A stretch of 64,000 nt of DNA, from positions 806,001 to 870,000 of the forward strand of contig NZ_CP053084.1 in assembly GCF_013004065.1 (NCBI RefSeq). Reading direction: 5' to 3'. Below the pieces are notes generated by a model. It made no database searches, was not told where the DNA came from, and saw only the letters and a list, made by a program, of their open reading frames with translations. This DNA comes from Limnobacter sp. SAORIC-580 (GTDB lineage: Bacteria; Pseudomonadota; Gammaproteobacteria; Burkholderiales; Burkholderiaceae_B). The first letter of the stretch is position 1. The number at the start of each line of letters is the position of its first letter. A program made the translations under genes and the position numbers. Positions 54,211-63,955 of this stretch are shown here, in pieces.

Positions 54211-54866
54211 CTGGCAACGCAAAGTGGTGGTCACCGTCGTGGTTCAGCATTCGGTTGGCAGTGTGGCTGGCCGGTGGCAAAGCCCGACGCATTAGCGTGA
54301 AGCACCCGTGGCCGATTTCGCAAATTGATGCCTTGATTGTGAGTGGTGGTGATGACATTCACCCCTCCCTGTATGGCGAGGAGGAAGCACCCAAAGCCCA
54401 TTACGACCCCGATCGCGATGCCTTGGAGCAGGCGCACATTGCCTGGGCCTTGAAGCACCAGTTGCCCATGCTGGGCATTTGCCGGGGCACCCAGTTGATC
54501 AATGTCAGTTTGGGTGGCAGTTTGCACATCGACATTCGCGCAAAGCGTAAATTAACCTCGAACAGGGGCACGGTGTTGCCACGTAAAACCGCCGCCTTGC
54601 GGGCCAGCAGTTGCTTGGCTTTGGTAACCCGCGCCAGCCGCTTGCGCATCAACAGCCTGCATCACCAAGCGGTAGACCAACTGGGCGAAGGTGTTCAAAT
54701 TGTAGCCCGCGACCTCGATGGCTTTGTACAAGGCATTGAGCCCACCGGCCCCTGCCACTGGCTGGGTGTGCAGTGGCACCCGGAATATTTGTTGTACCGC
54801 CCGCAGCATCGGCGCCTGTTCAAATGGCTTGTGCAACAATGCAAGCAAGCTTCCCTCCGCGTGTAA
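54162..54866 (+). CDS. Class I glutamine-amidotransferase-like (peptidase C26) protein
   Basis: The 234-residue protein resembles gamma-glutamyl-gamma-aminobutyrate hydrolases. The nucleophile is Cys107 (LGICRGTQLINVSLGG), and the His206/Glu208 pair is in QWHPEYL. The start is set at TTG 54162 because AAGGAAGAG lies just upstream and no ATG follows before the conserved KPVVGVTG; the ATG at 54117 is the alternative. Either way it overlaps the amidoligase gene by about 50-90 nt. It probably edits, supplies ammonia for, or reverses the amidoligase product. YqaA follows after 3 nt. Confidence 0.75.
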   Translation: MAPATGDHSRKPVVGVTGNAKWWSPSWFSIRLAVWLAGGKARRISVKHPWPISQIDALIVSGGDDIHPSLYGEEEAPKAHYDPDRDALEQAHIAWALKHQLPMLGICRGTQLINVSLGGSLHIDIRAKRKLTSNRGTVLPRKTAALRASSCLALVTRASRLRINSLHHQAVDQLGEGVQIVARDLDGFVQGIEPTGPCHWLGVQWHPEYLLYRPQHRRLFKWLVQQCKQASLRV

Positions 54867-54869
54867 CCC

Positions 54870-55301
54870 ATGTCGTATCTTTTGCTGTTTGCCTCTGCTT
54901 TTTTGGCGGCCACCATTTTGCCCTTTTATTCCGAAGTGGTTCTGTTTGCCATGATTCGCGCTGGTGAACCCGCTGGTTTGTTGCTGGCCGTGGCCGCAGT
55001 GGGCAATACCCTGGGTTCGGTGGTGAACTGGGTGCTTGGGCGTTACCTTTTGCACTTCCAGCACAAAAAATGGTTTTACTTCAAGCCTGAGCAAATCGAG
55101 AAAATGCAGGCCTGGTTTCAGCGCTATGGGGTTTGGAGTTTATTGTTGGCCTGGATGCCCGTTGGAGGTGACCCGTTGACGCTGGTCGCCGGTATTATGC
55201 GAGTGAACCTGTGGCTGTTTATTGTGCTCGTCGGTATTGGAAAAACATTGCGTTATGTGGCGGTGATTTATTTTTCTGAAATGTCGGTGGCCTGGTTTTA
55301 A
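54870..55301 (+). CDS. YqaA/DedA-like small membrane protein
   Basis: The 143-residue integral membrane protein is of the VTT/DedA superfamily, YqaA type. It has an N-terminal re-entrant-type [16 protein letters not shown], a [16 protein letters not shown] segment and a final [20 protein letters not shown] helix. DedA-type proteins flip or move lipids. It begins 3 nt after the amidotransferase stop, so the three genes seem to be one operon, possibly modifying an envelope component (inference). Confidence 0.82.
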   Translation: MSYLLLFASAFLAATILPFYSEVVLFAMIRAGEPAGLLLAVAAVGNTLGSVVNWVLGRYLLHFQHKKWFYFKPEQIEKMQAWFQRYGVWSLLLAWMPVGGDPLTLVAGIMRVNLWLFIVLVGIGKTLRYVAVIYFSEMSVAWF

Positions 55302-55333
55302 TCAAATTCAAACAAGAAGGAAATGGTGTTGTC

Positions 55334-56044
55334 ATGAACCCGAGTGATTTGCCCAACCTGGATGCCAACTGTTTCAAGCAGCCTGATCGTGACCTGCTGG
55401 GCGACAGCTTGTTGCACCCGCCACGGATTCTGATTTTGTATGGCTCGCTGCGTGCGCGTTCATTCAGCCGTTTGGCAGCCGAGGAAGCTGGGCGCTTGCT
55501 AACCTTGATGGGTGCCGAGGTTCGGTTTTTTAACCCGGAAGGTTTGCCTTTGGTGGATGAAGCGAATGAGCAACACCCCAAAGTGCAAGAACTTCGTGAG
55601 TTGGCAGATTGGTCGGAGGGCCAGGTGTGGAGCTCGCCCGAGCGCCACGGTGCCATGACAGGCGTGATGAAAACACAAATCGACTGGTTGCCCCTGACTG
55701 GTGGCGCCAAGCGGCCCACTCAGGGCAAAACCCTGGCTGTGATGCAGGTGTGCGGTGGTTCGCAATCGTTTAATGTGGTGAACCAGTTGCGTGTGTTGGG
55801 CCGATGGATGCGCATGATCACCATTCCCAACCAATCTTCGATTGCCAAAGCATTCATGGAGTTTGATGAGAACAACCGCATGAAGCCTTCGCCGTATTAC
55901 AACCGCTTGGTGGATGTGATGGAAGAGCTCATGAAATTCACCTTGCTGACGCGCGGGCATGCGCAATACCTGGTTGATCGCTATTCCGAGCGTGTAGAGT
56001 CTGCGGAGGAGTTGTCCAAACGTGTGAACCAGCGCAGCATTTAA
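55334..56044 (+). CDS. arsH: ArsH-type NADPH-dependent FMN reductase
   Basis: The 236-residue flavoprotein has the flavodoxin-like motif [20 protein letters not shown] and the ArsH-specific [21 protein letters not shown]. ArsH proteins oxidise trivalent organoarsenicals or reduce flavin, quinones and azo compounds. No arsR, arsB, arsC or arsM gene is in the window, so this copy may serve general oxidative protection. It is the fourth gene in a same-strand run after the amidoligase set. Confidence 0.9.
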   Translation: MNPSDLPNLDANCFKQPDRDLLGDSLLHPPRILILYGSLRARSFSRLAAEEAGRLLTLMGAEVRFFNPEGLPLVDEANEQHPKVQELRELADWSEGQVWSSPERHGAMTGVMKTQIDWLPLTGGAKRPTQGKTLAVMQVCGGSQSFNVVNQLRVLGRWMRMITIPNQSSIAKAFMEFDENNRMKPSPYYNRLVDVMEELMKFTLLTRGHAQYLVDRYSERVESAEELSKRVNQRSI

Positions 56045-56068
56045 TTTTGAATAGGTAGGCGAAACACT

Positions 56069-56833
56069 GTGTTGAAAACATTGGCCTGTTTTGTTTTACT
56101 GATCAGCCTGGGCGCAGCCCATGCAGGCAGCGCTACAGTTGCCGCTGCAGCCACTTTGCGCTACGCGCTGGACGAAATTTCCCCCCAATTTACCAAAGCC
56201 ACCGGGCACAGCTTGAAGGTGGCGTATGGTTCGTCGGGCAACTTTTATAGCCAGATTAAACAGGGCGCGCCGTTTGATGTGTTTTTGTCTGCCGACATGG
56301 TTTTTCCCCAAAAGCTGGTGGATGAAAAACTGGCTGCATTGCCGGTATTGCCCTATTCTGAGGGGCGTTTGGTGTTGTTGCTGCCGCGTAAAACTCGTTT
56401 GAAACCCGATGGCTCTTTGGCAGACCTGGCCGCTGCGCTGAAGGACGGTCGCTTGAGCAAGCTGGCCATTGCCAACCCCACCGTGGCACCTTATGGCATG
56501 CGTGCGCAAGAAGCGCTGATGCATGCTGATTTGTGGGCAAAGGTAAAGCCACGCTTGGTGATGGGTGAAAACATAGGGCAGGCTACGCAGTTCGTGGCAT
56601 CAGGTGCAGCACAGGCCGGGCTGGTGGCGTTGTCGCTAGCCCTTGCACCCGAGTTGGCCGTACGCACCCAATATGCCCTTGTGCCCCGTGAATGGCATCA
56701 ACCCTTGGTGCAAGGCATGGTATTGATTCGCCCCGATAACCCGGCTGCAAAGGCATTTGCGGATTTCATGAACACGGCACCTGCTCGCGCGGTGCTCAAG
56801 AAATACGGCTATGACGAGGTACTTGGGCGATGA
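56069..56833 (+). CDS. modA: Molybdate ABC transporter, periplasmic binding protein
   Basis: The 254-residue protein begins at GTG with a signal peptide (LACFVLLISLGAAHA). The ModA core is visible: VAAAATLRYALDEI, YGSSGNFYSQIKQGAPFDVFLSAD in part, and GENIGQATQFVASGAAQ. It binds molybdate or tungstate. It overlaps modB by 4 nt. No modE gene or ModE site is evident. Confidence 0.93.
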   Translation: MLKTLACFVLLISLGAAHAGSATVAAAATLRYALDEISPQFTKATGHSLKVAYGSSGNFYSQIKQGAPFDVFLSADMVFPQKLVDEKLAALPVLPYSEGRLVLLLPRKTRLKPDGSLADLAAALKDGRLSKLAIANPTVAPYGMRAQEALMHADLWAKVKPRLVMGENIGQATQFVASGAAQAGLVALSLALAPELAVRTQYALVPREWHQPLVQGMVLIRPDNPAAKAFADFMNTAPARAVLKKYGYDEVLGR

Positions 56834-57498
56834 TGGATTGGTCTGCGTTTTCGCTGTCCATTCAATTGGCCCTTAGCACTTTGCTGGTGTTGTTGCCCGT
56901 GGGTTTGTGGGTGGGGCGCTGGTTGGCTCGCACAGCGTTCAAAGGGCGCACATGGATTGAGGCTGCCATTTTGCTGCCTCTGGTGCTGCCACCCACGGTG
57001 ATGGGTTACTACCTGTTGGTGGCGGTGGGGGGTGGTTCGCCTGTGGGGCAGTGGCTTCAAAACACCTGGGGAATTTCGCTCACTTTCAATTTTGCTGGCC
57101 TGTTGCTCGCTTCCGTGTTGTTCAATATTCCTTTCATGCTGCAACCCATTCAGCGCGCATTCGAATCCATTCCCCACAACTTGAACGAGGCTGCACAGGT
57201 GAGTGGTTTAAGCACCTGGGCCATTTTCACCAAGGTGGAATTGCCTTTGGCCTGGCCCGGTATTTTGTCAGCCATGGTGCTGACCTTTGTACATACCTTG
57301 GGCGAGTTTGGTGTGGTGCTGATGATAGGCGGCAGCATTCCTGGCGAAACCCGAACCTTGGCCATTTCAATTTACGACAGCGTGCAAAGTTTTGACTTGA
57401 ATGCAGCCAACACCATGTCGCTGGCCCTGTTGATGTTCTCGCTGGTGGCGGTGGCCACTTCGCTGTTATTGTCTGGCCGAAAAAGGCGCAAGCCATGA
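56830..57498 (+). CDS. modB: Molybdate ABC transporter, permease
   Basis: The 222-residue inner-membrane permease has about five segments and the EAA loop SIPHNLNEAAQVSGLSTWAIF. It is short and typical of ModB. It overlaps modA and modC by 4 nt each (ATGA), so all three are translationally coupled. Confidence 0.94.
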   Translation: MMDWSAFSLSIQLALSTLLVLLPVGLWVGRWLARTAFKGRTWIEAAILLPLVLPPTVMGYYLLVAVGGGSPVGQWLQNTWGISLTFNFAGLLLASVLFNIPFMLQPIQRAFESIPHNLNEAAQVSGLSTWAIFTKVELPLAWPGILSAMVLTFVHTLGEFGVVLMIGGSIPGETRTLAISIYDSVQSFDLNAANTMSLALLMFSLVAVATSLLLSGRKRRKP

Positions 57499-58658
57499 GC
57501 GTCACTACGAACAGGCCAAGTGAATTGCTGGTCGACATCGAGCAGCAAAAACCCATGCCGCTGCGCGCAAATTTTTCTTGCGAGGCCGGGCAATTGCTCG
57601 CCTTGGTGGGGCCATCGGGGGCGGGCAAATCTTCCATATTGCGTGTACTGGCGGGCTTGATGAAACCGGCAAAAGGCCGCATTGAGGTGGGTGGGCAAGT
57701 GTGGCTCGACACGCAGAAGGGTGTTTTCCAAACACCCCAGCAGCGTCGGGTAGGTTTGGTCTTCCAAAATTACGCCCTGATGCCTCACCTAAGCGCTGCT
57801 GCCAACGTGGCGCTGGCCTTGCAACACTTGCCCAAGGGCGAACAAATTATTGAAGCGGTGCAGTGGCTCAAGCGCGTGCGCCTGACTTCCGATGAAGCCA
57901 TGCGCAAACCGGCACAATTGTCGGGCGGGCAGCAGCAACGCGTCGCGCTGGCCCGCGCCCTGGCGCGTCAGCCCCAGTTGTTGTTGCTGGATGAGCCTTT
58001 TTCTGCGGTGGATCAAATGAACCGTGAAGGCTTGTACCGTTTGTTGGCCGAACTGCGGGCTGATCTGAATATTCCGATTGTGCTGGTCACCCACGACTTG
58101 AATGAAGCCCGTATGCTGTGCGACAAACTGGTGGTGCTGGACCAAGGTCAGGTGCTACAGGAGGGCCCAGCCTTTGATGTGCACCGAAGACCCCGCAATT
58201 CCAGGGTGGCCGACCTGGTGGGCATTCAAAACCGGTTTCACGGGGCATGGCTTGGGCCTGGCCAGGAAGCCGGCGTGGGGCATTTGCAATGGACCCGTGC
58301 GCTGGATACCCAGCAGGCAACTCTTTCCAACAGCTATCAGCTTCGGGTGAAAGACAAAGGCAAGATTCCGCCTGGTTTCCCGGTGAACTGGGTGGTGCAT
58401 GCCGACGGCCTGGCCTTAAAGCCGGCAGCATACAATTTGCAGCGAGAGGGTTTTGTGGTGTTGCCTGTGCATGTTCAAGCGCACCGTGACCTGGGTGAAC
58501 TCAGCTTGATCGATTTGGCCTTGGATGTGGCGCCGTTTGAGACGCTGAAGATGGCTGTGTCGGGGGCGCAGCGTTTGGGCCTGAAAAAGGGCGAGCCCTG
58601 TGTGGTGGAAATGGATTTGGGATTAATCCACATCATGCCGAAAAAACACCGGCAGTAA
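57495..58658 (+). CDS. modC: Molybdate ABC transporter, ATP-binding protein
   Basis: The 387-residue ATPase has Walker A GPSGAGKSS (39-47), ABC signature LSGGQQQRVALARA, Walker B LLLLDEPFSAVD and switch His (VTHDLNEA). The C-terminal ~90 residues form a TOBE-type region (RVKDKGKIPPGFPVNW), as usual in ModC. Molybdenum import could support molybdoenzymes elsewhere in the genome. Confidence 0.94.
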   Translation: MSVTTNRPSELLVDIEQQKPMPLRANFSCEAGQLLALVGPSGAGKSSILRVLAGLMKPAKGRIEVGGQVWLDTQKGVFQTPQQRRVGLVFQNYALMPHLSAAANVALALQHLPKGEQIIEAVQWLKRVRLTSDEAMRKPAQLSGGQQQRVALARALARQPQLLLLDEPFSAVDQMNREGLYRLLAELRADLNIPIVLVTHDLNEARMLCDKLVVLDQGQVLQEGPAFDVHRRPRNSRVADLVGIQNRFHGAWLGPGQEAGVGHLQWTRALDTQQATLSNSYQLRVKDKGKIPPGFPVNWVVHADGLALKPAAYNLQREGFVVLPVHVQAHRDLGELSLIDLALDVAPFETLKMAVSGAQRLGLKKGEPCVVEMDLGLIHIMPKKHRQ

Positions 58659-58779
58659 TAAACTGCAACTGTGATTAGGTAAAGTGCGAAATAAAGTAAG
58701 TAACTGATTTACAAGGTGAATCTGAAAGTGTTGGCTTGAAGTATGAAGGTTTGGAGACAATTCAAACTTACAATACAAA

Positions 58780-61377
58780 ATGAGCAAAACACTTCAGCCC
58801 GCGCTGGCGCTCAGCACGCTTGCGCTTCTTGCCGGTTGCCTGGGTGGCAACGATTCCAGCATTCTGGCTGGGGGTGATGGCCCCACGGTCACCAACCCCA
58901 ACGAAGAAACACCAGTCGAACTGGAGCCAGGGGATGGCATTCGCGTTTTGTCCAATCGTGCCGACTTGATCAGCGACGGCAATGCCCTGGTTGAAATTAC
59001 CGCCGAAGACCCCGCCAATTTGCAGAATGTGAAAGTGATGCTGGGCTCCGTGGATGTAAGCGACCAGTTTGCGCTGCGCGAAAATGGCCGTTACATGGGT
59101 CGCATTCAGGGCTTGGCCTTGGGTGAAAACCGCATCATGGCAGTGTTGAAAAACACAGGCCGAATTGTGACCACCATCACCAACCACCCCAACGGCGGAC
59201 CGGTGTTCTCCGGGCCGCAAGTTCAACCGTGGACCTGCACCAACGAGGGTGCAATGGACGCCCAGTGCAATCAGCCGGCCGTGTTCAGTTTTTCATATCT
59301 GCCTGCCAACAAGCTGCAACACGTACTCACCAACTCCAATTTCCAGGAACAGGAATTTGCACCCACCTTCTTGCCCTACGATCCTGAAAACCCGCCGCCC
59401 GCCAGTGAAATTGCGATGACCACAACCGACAACGGTGTGACTGTGCCTTTCATCGTTCGCACCGAACGGGGTGTGCAAAACCGCGATCGTTATCAAATCC
59501 GCACACTGTTCAACCCGGCCGAGGACTGGCAACCGTGGAAGCCTCAGCCGCAGTGGAATGGCAAAGTACTGATTCACCATGGCGGCAATGTGGGCGTAAC
59601 CTACGGCCCGGGCAACCCGCCCAATGGCGACATTTCGGGCACAGCACCGGATGGTGCCGAGTTTTTGCTGGGCGACAGCATTACTGTGGCCTTGGGTCGC
59701 GGCTTTATTGCCACTTCCACGGCCCTGGCCAATTTGGGCCACAACGTAAACCTGGTGACGGCTGCAGAATCGCTGATGATGGTGAAAGAACGCATTGTTG
59801 AACAGTACGGCGAAATCCGCTACACCATGGGCACCGGTTGCTCGGGTGGTGCCATTGCCCAGCAGCACATTGCCAATGCCTACCCTGGTATTTACCAAGG
59901 CATCATCGTGCAGTGTTCGTACCCCGATGTGTGGACCACGGCCTCACAGTTTGCCGATTACAACTTGTTGAATTCCTACTTTGGCAATCGCTATCCCGGC
60001 GTGAATGAAGCTGAAAATGCCAATCAGTTTCCCAACTTCAATACCAACTTTCTGCCCTACGTGCAGTGGAGTGCAGTGTATGGTCACTTGCCGGTGAACC
60101 CTGTGTTGTCGGACAACGCGTTTTTCCCAAAGGCCTATCCGTTCGCAGACAACTGCCGTGGCCTGAATGGGGCCGCTACGCCTTATGACCCAGTGAACAA
60201 CCCGGGCGGGCTGCGCTGTGGCTTGATCGACTACATGAGCACGCAGTTTGGCTTTAGAACGTCAGATGTATGGAGTGCCAACGAGAAAAAGATTGGTCGA
60301 GGTTTTGGTGGTATTCCGCTGGACAACGTGGGCGTTCAATATGGCCTGGGTGCTTTGAAGCAAGGCACCATTACCGCCAATCAGTTCCTGGATTTGAACC
60401 GCAACATTGGTGGTTTTGATGTGGACATTCAACGCGTGGCCAACCGCACAGTGGCTGACCCCTTGGCTTTGGCCAATTCCTACAAAACAGGCGCGGTGAA
60501 CACGGCCGAACACCTCAGCAATATTCCGATTATTGACTTGCGGGGCCCCGATCCCGGCATTGCACACGATGCCTTCCACAGCTGGCAAATGCGCGCCCGC
60601 CTGAATGCCACACAGGGGCACTTTGACAACCATGTGATCTGGTTTGGGCAATTGGTGTTGGCGGGTGATTCTACCTACAGCACCGAAGCCTTGCTGGTGA
60701 TGGACCGCTGGTTGAGCCAGATTGAGGCCGATGAAAGCAACAAACCTTTGCCTGAAAAAGTGGTGGCCAACAAACCGCGTGCAGCCCGCGACAAATGTTT
60801 GTCAGCGCAAAGCATTTATGCTGACGATGGTCCCTTTGTCCCCATGAGCGGCAACCTGCTTTATCCGGACCCGGTGTTGCCCATGGCCAACTCGAGCAGT
60901 ATTCCAAAGCCACCCCCCGAGGCGGGTCAAATTTTTGACCAACTCAGCAATCAGGTGTGTGGTCTGGACTTCTCGGCTTTTGACCCCACGGGCATGTCGG
61001 GCCAACTCACCGGCCCCATTGCGGAGTTGCAACATGTGTTGGTGCAAACCCGTTTTGGCACGCCGCGCACAGTGGCGGGTGACGACATTCGTACCTTGAC
61101 CAACAAATGTGTACTGAAACCGGTGGATGCAGCCGATTATGCGGGTGCAGTTTCAATTACTGATTCAGCCGCTTTTGTAGCCCAGGTGAAGGAAATTTTC
61201 CCACAAGGCGTGTGTGACTACAGCAAGCCTGGAGTGGGCACGCAGGCAACGCAAACCTGGTTGCGTTATGGCACTGCCACCGAGAAGTTGATCGGAGGAA
61301 CACCCTTGCCAGTCAAGCCCGCCAATTCAAGGCAGGGTTGGTCAGCATCTGCTTTTAGGAATGTTAATTCACAGTAA
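58780..61377 (+). CDS. DUF6351 lipoprotein, large exported hydrolase-like protein
   Basis: The 865-residue protein has a lipobox (LLAGC, Cys near residue 20) and an Ig-like N-terminal part (LISDGNALVEITAEDPANLQ). A later segment YTMGTGCSGGAIAQQHIANAYPG has a G-x-S-G-G nucleophile-elbow form, suggesting an alpha/beta hydrolase fold as in tannase- or feruloyl-esterase-like proteins. An acid/His candidate region is RLNATQGHFDNHVIWF. There is no clear ribosome site before the ATG. Family assignment to DUF6351 is from memory; substrate unknown. Confidence 0.72.
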   Translation: MSKTLQPALALSTLALLAGCLGGNDSSILAGGDGPTVTNPNEETPVELEPGDGIRVLSNRADLISDGNALVEITAEDPANLQNVKVMLGSVDVSDQFALRENGRYMGRIQGLALGENRIMAVLKNTGRIVTTITNHPNGGPVFSGPQVQPWTCTNEGAMDAQCNQPAVFSFSYLPANKLQHVLTNSNFQEQEFAPTFLPYDPENPPPASEIAMTTTDNGVTVPFIVRTERGVQNRDRYQIRTLFNPAEDWQPWKPQPQWNGKVLIHHGGNVGVTYGPGNPPNGDISGTAPDGAEFLLGDSITVALGRGFIATSTALANLGHNVNLVTAAESLMMVKERIVEQYGEIRYTMGTGCSGGAIAQQHIANAYPGIYQGIIVQCSYPDVWTTASQFADYNLLNSYFGNRYPGVNEAENANQFPNFNTNFLPYVQWSAVYGHLPVNPVLSDNAFFPKAYPFADNCRGLNGAATPYDPVNNPGGLRCGLIDYMSTQFGFRTSDVWSANEKKIGRGFGGIPLDNVGVQYGLGALKQGTITANQFLDLNRNIGGFDVDIQRVANRTVADPLALANSYKTGAVNTAEHLSNIPIIDLRGPDPGIAHDAFHSWQMRARLNATQGHFDNHVIWFGQLVLAGDSTYSTEALLVMDRWLSQIEADESNKPLPEKVVANKPRAARDKCLSAQSIYADDGPFVPMSGNLLYPDPVLPMANSSSIPKPPPEAGQIFDQLSNQVCGLDFSAFDPTGMSGQLTGPIAELQHVLVQTRFGTPRTVAGDDIRTLTNKCVLKPVDAADYAGAVSITDSAAFVAQVKEIFPQGVCDYSKPGVGTQATQTWLRYGTATEKLIGGTPLPVKPANSRQGWSASAFRNVNSQ

Positions 61378-61423
61378 TTAATCATTTATCAATTGAACGA
61401 ACAGAGGGGGCTTTACCACGGTA

Positions 61424-63058
61424 ATGCCTCCTTCTTTTTTTTCCGGATCGGGCACACTGGGGGTGTTAAATCCAGTGAATCCGTTCCCCTTGAACTCTGA
61501 AAAAATAACTCCCGACGTGTTGGAGCACAGCCCCGTTGGCTTGATGCAGGTTGATCATGCCGGGCGAATTCTCTCCCTGAATTCATATTGCGCCGATATC
61601 TTCGGTTACTCCGTGGCCGAGTTGCTGGATCAGCCCTTTGAAAAGCTGTTGCCGCCTGAGTTGAGAAGGGGGCATTCCAGCCTGTTTCAGGAATTCATGC
61701 AGTCGTCCAAGGGGCGCATGATGGGGCAGGGCACCGGGCAAAAATACTTCCCCGCCCATCACAAAGGGGGGCATGAAATTTCCGTGCAAATTGGTTTGAA
61801 CGTGAATCGAGAAGGTGCAAGGCCTGTGATAATTCTGGCCATTGTGGACGTGACTGACAAAGCCAGGTTGTTGAATGAACTCAAGCATGGCAACGAGCGC
61901 CTGCGTCACAAAACCAAAGAATTGATGCAAGTGGTGCGCCAGCAGAACCACTTTTTGAATGTGGTCAGCCACGAGCTGCGCACCCCTTTGAACAATTCTC
62001 TTGAAATGTTGAACCAGCTGTCGGCCACACAACTGGATGAGGACCAGGCGGAGTTGTTCCAAGACCTGGACAAAGCCAATATTGATGTCACCCGCAGCGT
62101 AAAAATGCTGATGGATTATGCCGATAGTATGTTGGGCGAGTTGCAACTGGAAGAAGAGGAATTTGACTTGCGCGCGCTTTGGTTGGACCGCTTGAGATTG
62201 GTGCAGCGTGCGCACCCCGGTCAAATCCACTTGCTGCAATTGCGTGAGGAATTCGATTTTGACCCTTTGGTGCTGGGCGACAAAATACGCATTGGTCGCA
62301 TGATGCATGGTTTGATCGACAACGCCATGAAGTTTTCTGATGCCCACCAGATCAAGGTGCACATTGCATTCAAGGCTGAGCCTTGTGCAGAGCTTTATTT
62401 TGAGGTCAGCGATGACGGAATCGGTATGTCCGATTCACTGATTCAATCGATTGGCCAGCCATTTGCCAATCAATCGGTGCGCCGCACCCGTGGGGGCGGT
62501 GGCATGGGGGTGGGTTTTTACCTTACTCACAAATATCTTGAAATGATGGGCGGGCAGTTCTCATTGACAAGCCGGCAGGGCGAAGGCACATGCAGCAGTA
62601 TTCAACTGCCACTTAAGTTGATGGGCCGGGCCAGTGCACAAGCGGTCTCTGCCGACAGTGCAGGGGGCGATTTGCCTTTGAGTAATTTGCGGCTTTTGCT
62701 GGTGGAAGACGACCCCACTGTGGCGAAAATCAATGCCATTCGACTTCGCAAACTGGGTGCCCATGTGGTGGTGGCTGGCAATGGTCAAGTGGCCGTTGAA
62801 ATGCTTCAGGACAAAAGCGTGGACATTGCCGCAATCCTGATGGACTTGCACATGCCCGTGATGGATGGTTTCAGCGCAACGCGCCACATTCGGGACATGG
62901 TTGAGTATGTAAAAATTCCAATTGTGGCGGTGACTGCGGGTTCGCGTTTGGCTGAATATGCACGTGCCATGGCAGCAGGCATTGATGCCTTTTATTCCAA
63001 ACCCTTTGAGCCCAATGTATTGATTCAATACTTCAAGGCGCGTGGTGTTATTCGCTAG
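61424..63058 (+). CDS. Hybrid sensor histidine kinase/response regulator
   Basis: The 544-residue cytoplasmic protein has no membrane segment. A PAS domain (about 28-140) and a coiled-coil linker (NELKHGNERLRHKTKELMQ) lead to a HisKA domain with phospho-His183 (FLNVVSHELRTPLNN) and an ATPase domain (LIDNAMKFSD; DDGIGMSDSLI; MGVGFYLTHKYLEMM). A C-terminal receiver has phospho-Asp474 (LMDLHMPVMDG). There is no DNA-binding output, so phosphate must pass to a partner encoded elsewhere. The signal is unknown. Confidence 0.92.
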   Translation: MPPSFFSGSGTLGVLNPVNPFPLNSEKITPDVLEHSPVGLMQVDHAGRILSLNSYCADIFGYSVAELLDQPFEKLLPPELRRGHSSLFQEFMQSSKGRMMGQGTGQKYFPAHHKGGHEISVQIGLNVNREGARPVIILAIVDVTDKARLLNELKHGNERLRHKTKELMQVVRQQNHFLNVVSHELRTPLNNSLEMLNQLSATQLDEDQAELFQDLDKANIDVTRSVKMLMDYADSMLGELQLEEEEFDLRALWLDRLRLVQRAHPGQIHLLQLREEFDFDPLVLGDKIRIGRMMHGLIDNAMKFSDAHQIKVHIAFKAEPCAELYFEVSDDGIGMSDSLIQSIGQPFANQSVRRTRGGGGMGVGFYLTHKYLEMMGGQFSLTSRQGEGTCSSIQLPLKLMGRASAQAVSADSAGGDLPLSNLRLLLVEDDPTVAKINAIRLRKLGAHVVVAGNGQVAVEMLQDKSVDIAAILMDLHMPVMDGFSATRHIRDMVEYVKIPIVAVTAGSRLAEYARAMAAGIDAFYSKPFEPNVLIQYFKARGVIR

Positions 63059-63100
63059 TACAATGTAATTTTATTACTTCGGGTTTAACCCGGCGTGTGC

Positions 63101-63955
63101 ATGAATTTACTTGATCGAATCCGCATGGAACTGGACCAGTTTTCCAGTGCTGAACAGGCAGTGGCACAGTTGGTGTTGAAAGACCCCAGTGGTTTTCAAA
63201 AAATGCCTGTGACTGAACTGGCCAAACGTGCAGGTGTCAGCAGCCCGTCGGTGGTGCGGTTTTGCCGCTCGCTGGGTTACGAAGGCTTAAGTGATTTCAA
63301 GTTGAAACTGGCCGCCAGTTTGAATGCAGGTGTGCCGTTCATTCACCAGTCGGTGAAAGCTGGCGACAGCGGTGAAACCCTGATTCAAAAAGTACTCGAC
63401 AATGCCATTCACACTCTGCGCACTTTTCGAAACACAGCCCCAGCCAAACCCATCGACAAAGCCACGCAACTGCTTGCAAAAACAATTGCCAAAAAAGGCC
63501 GGCTTGTTTTCTATGGGGTGGGCAATTCAGGCTTTGTGGCGCTGGATGCCGAGCACAAGTTTTTTAGAATGGGTTGCACAGCGCATGCCTACTCCGATGG
63601 GCACTTGCAAATTATGGCTGCATCCATGTTGAACAAGGGCGATTGCCTCATCATCATTTCAAATTCGGGCCGCAGTCAGGATTTGCTCGACGCCACGCAA
63701 ATTGCACGTGCAGCCGGTGCAAGTACCATTGCAATTACGGCGTCGGGTTCGCCTTTGGCACAGGCAGTGCAGGTACATATTCCAGCCGACCACGGTGAGT
63801 ACTATGAGCAGTACAGCCCCATGGTGTCGCGTTTGTTGCACCTGTGCGTGGTGGATGTACTGGCCACGCAAGTGGCCTTGCAACTGGGCGATTCAGTTCA
63901 GAAAAACATGGCACGCTTGAAGAAGAACCTGATCGACAGCCGTTACACCAAATAA
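63101..63955 (+). CDS. MurR/RpiR family transcriptional regulator
   Basis: The 284-residue protein has an N-terminal helix-turn-helix domain (MTVTELAKRAGVSSPSVVRF pattern, about residues 1-78), then a sugar-phosphate-binding SIS domain (LVFYGVGNSGFVALDAEHKF; CLIIISNSGRSQDLLDATQI). This class senses phosphosugars such as KDPG or N-acetylmuramate-6-phosphate; the HexR subgroup is likely from overall appearance. ATG at 63101 is chosen; a GTG two codons earlier is possible. The remaining 45 bases of the window show nothing further. Confidence 0.9.
   Translation: MNLLDRIRMELDQFSSAEQAVAQLVLKDPSGFQKMPVTELAKRAGVSSPSVVRFCRSLGYEGLSDFKLKLAASLNAGVPFIHQSVKAGDSGETLIQKVLDNAIHTLRTFRNTAPAKPIDKATQLLAKTIAKKGRLVFYGVGNSGFVALDAEHKFFRMGCTAHAYSDGHLQIMAASMLNKGDCLIIISNSGRSQDLLDATQIARAAGASTIAITASGSPLAQAVQVHIPADHGEYYEQYSPMVSRLLHLCVVDVLATQVALQLGDSVQKNMARLKKNLIDSRYTK

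Noticed and set aside
61583..62362. A 259-codon minus-strand open frame opposite the hybrid kinase
   Set aside because: Gln/His-rich shadow of the PAS-HisKA coding region.
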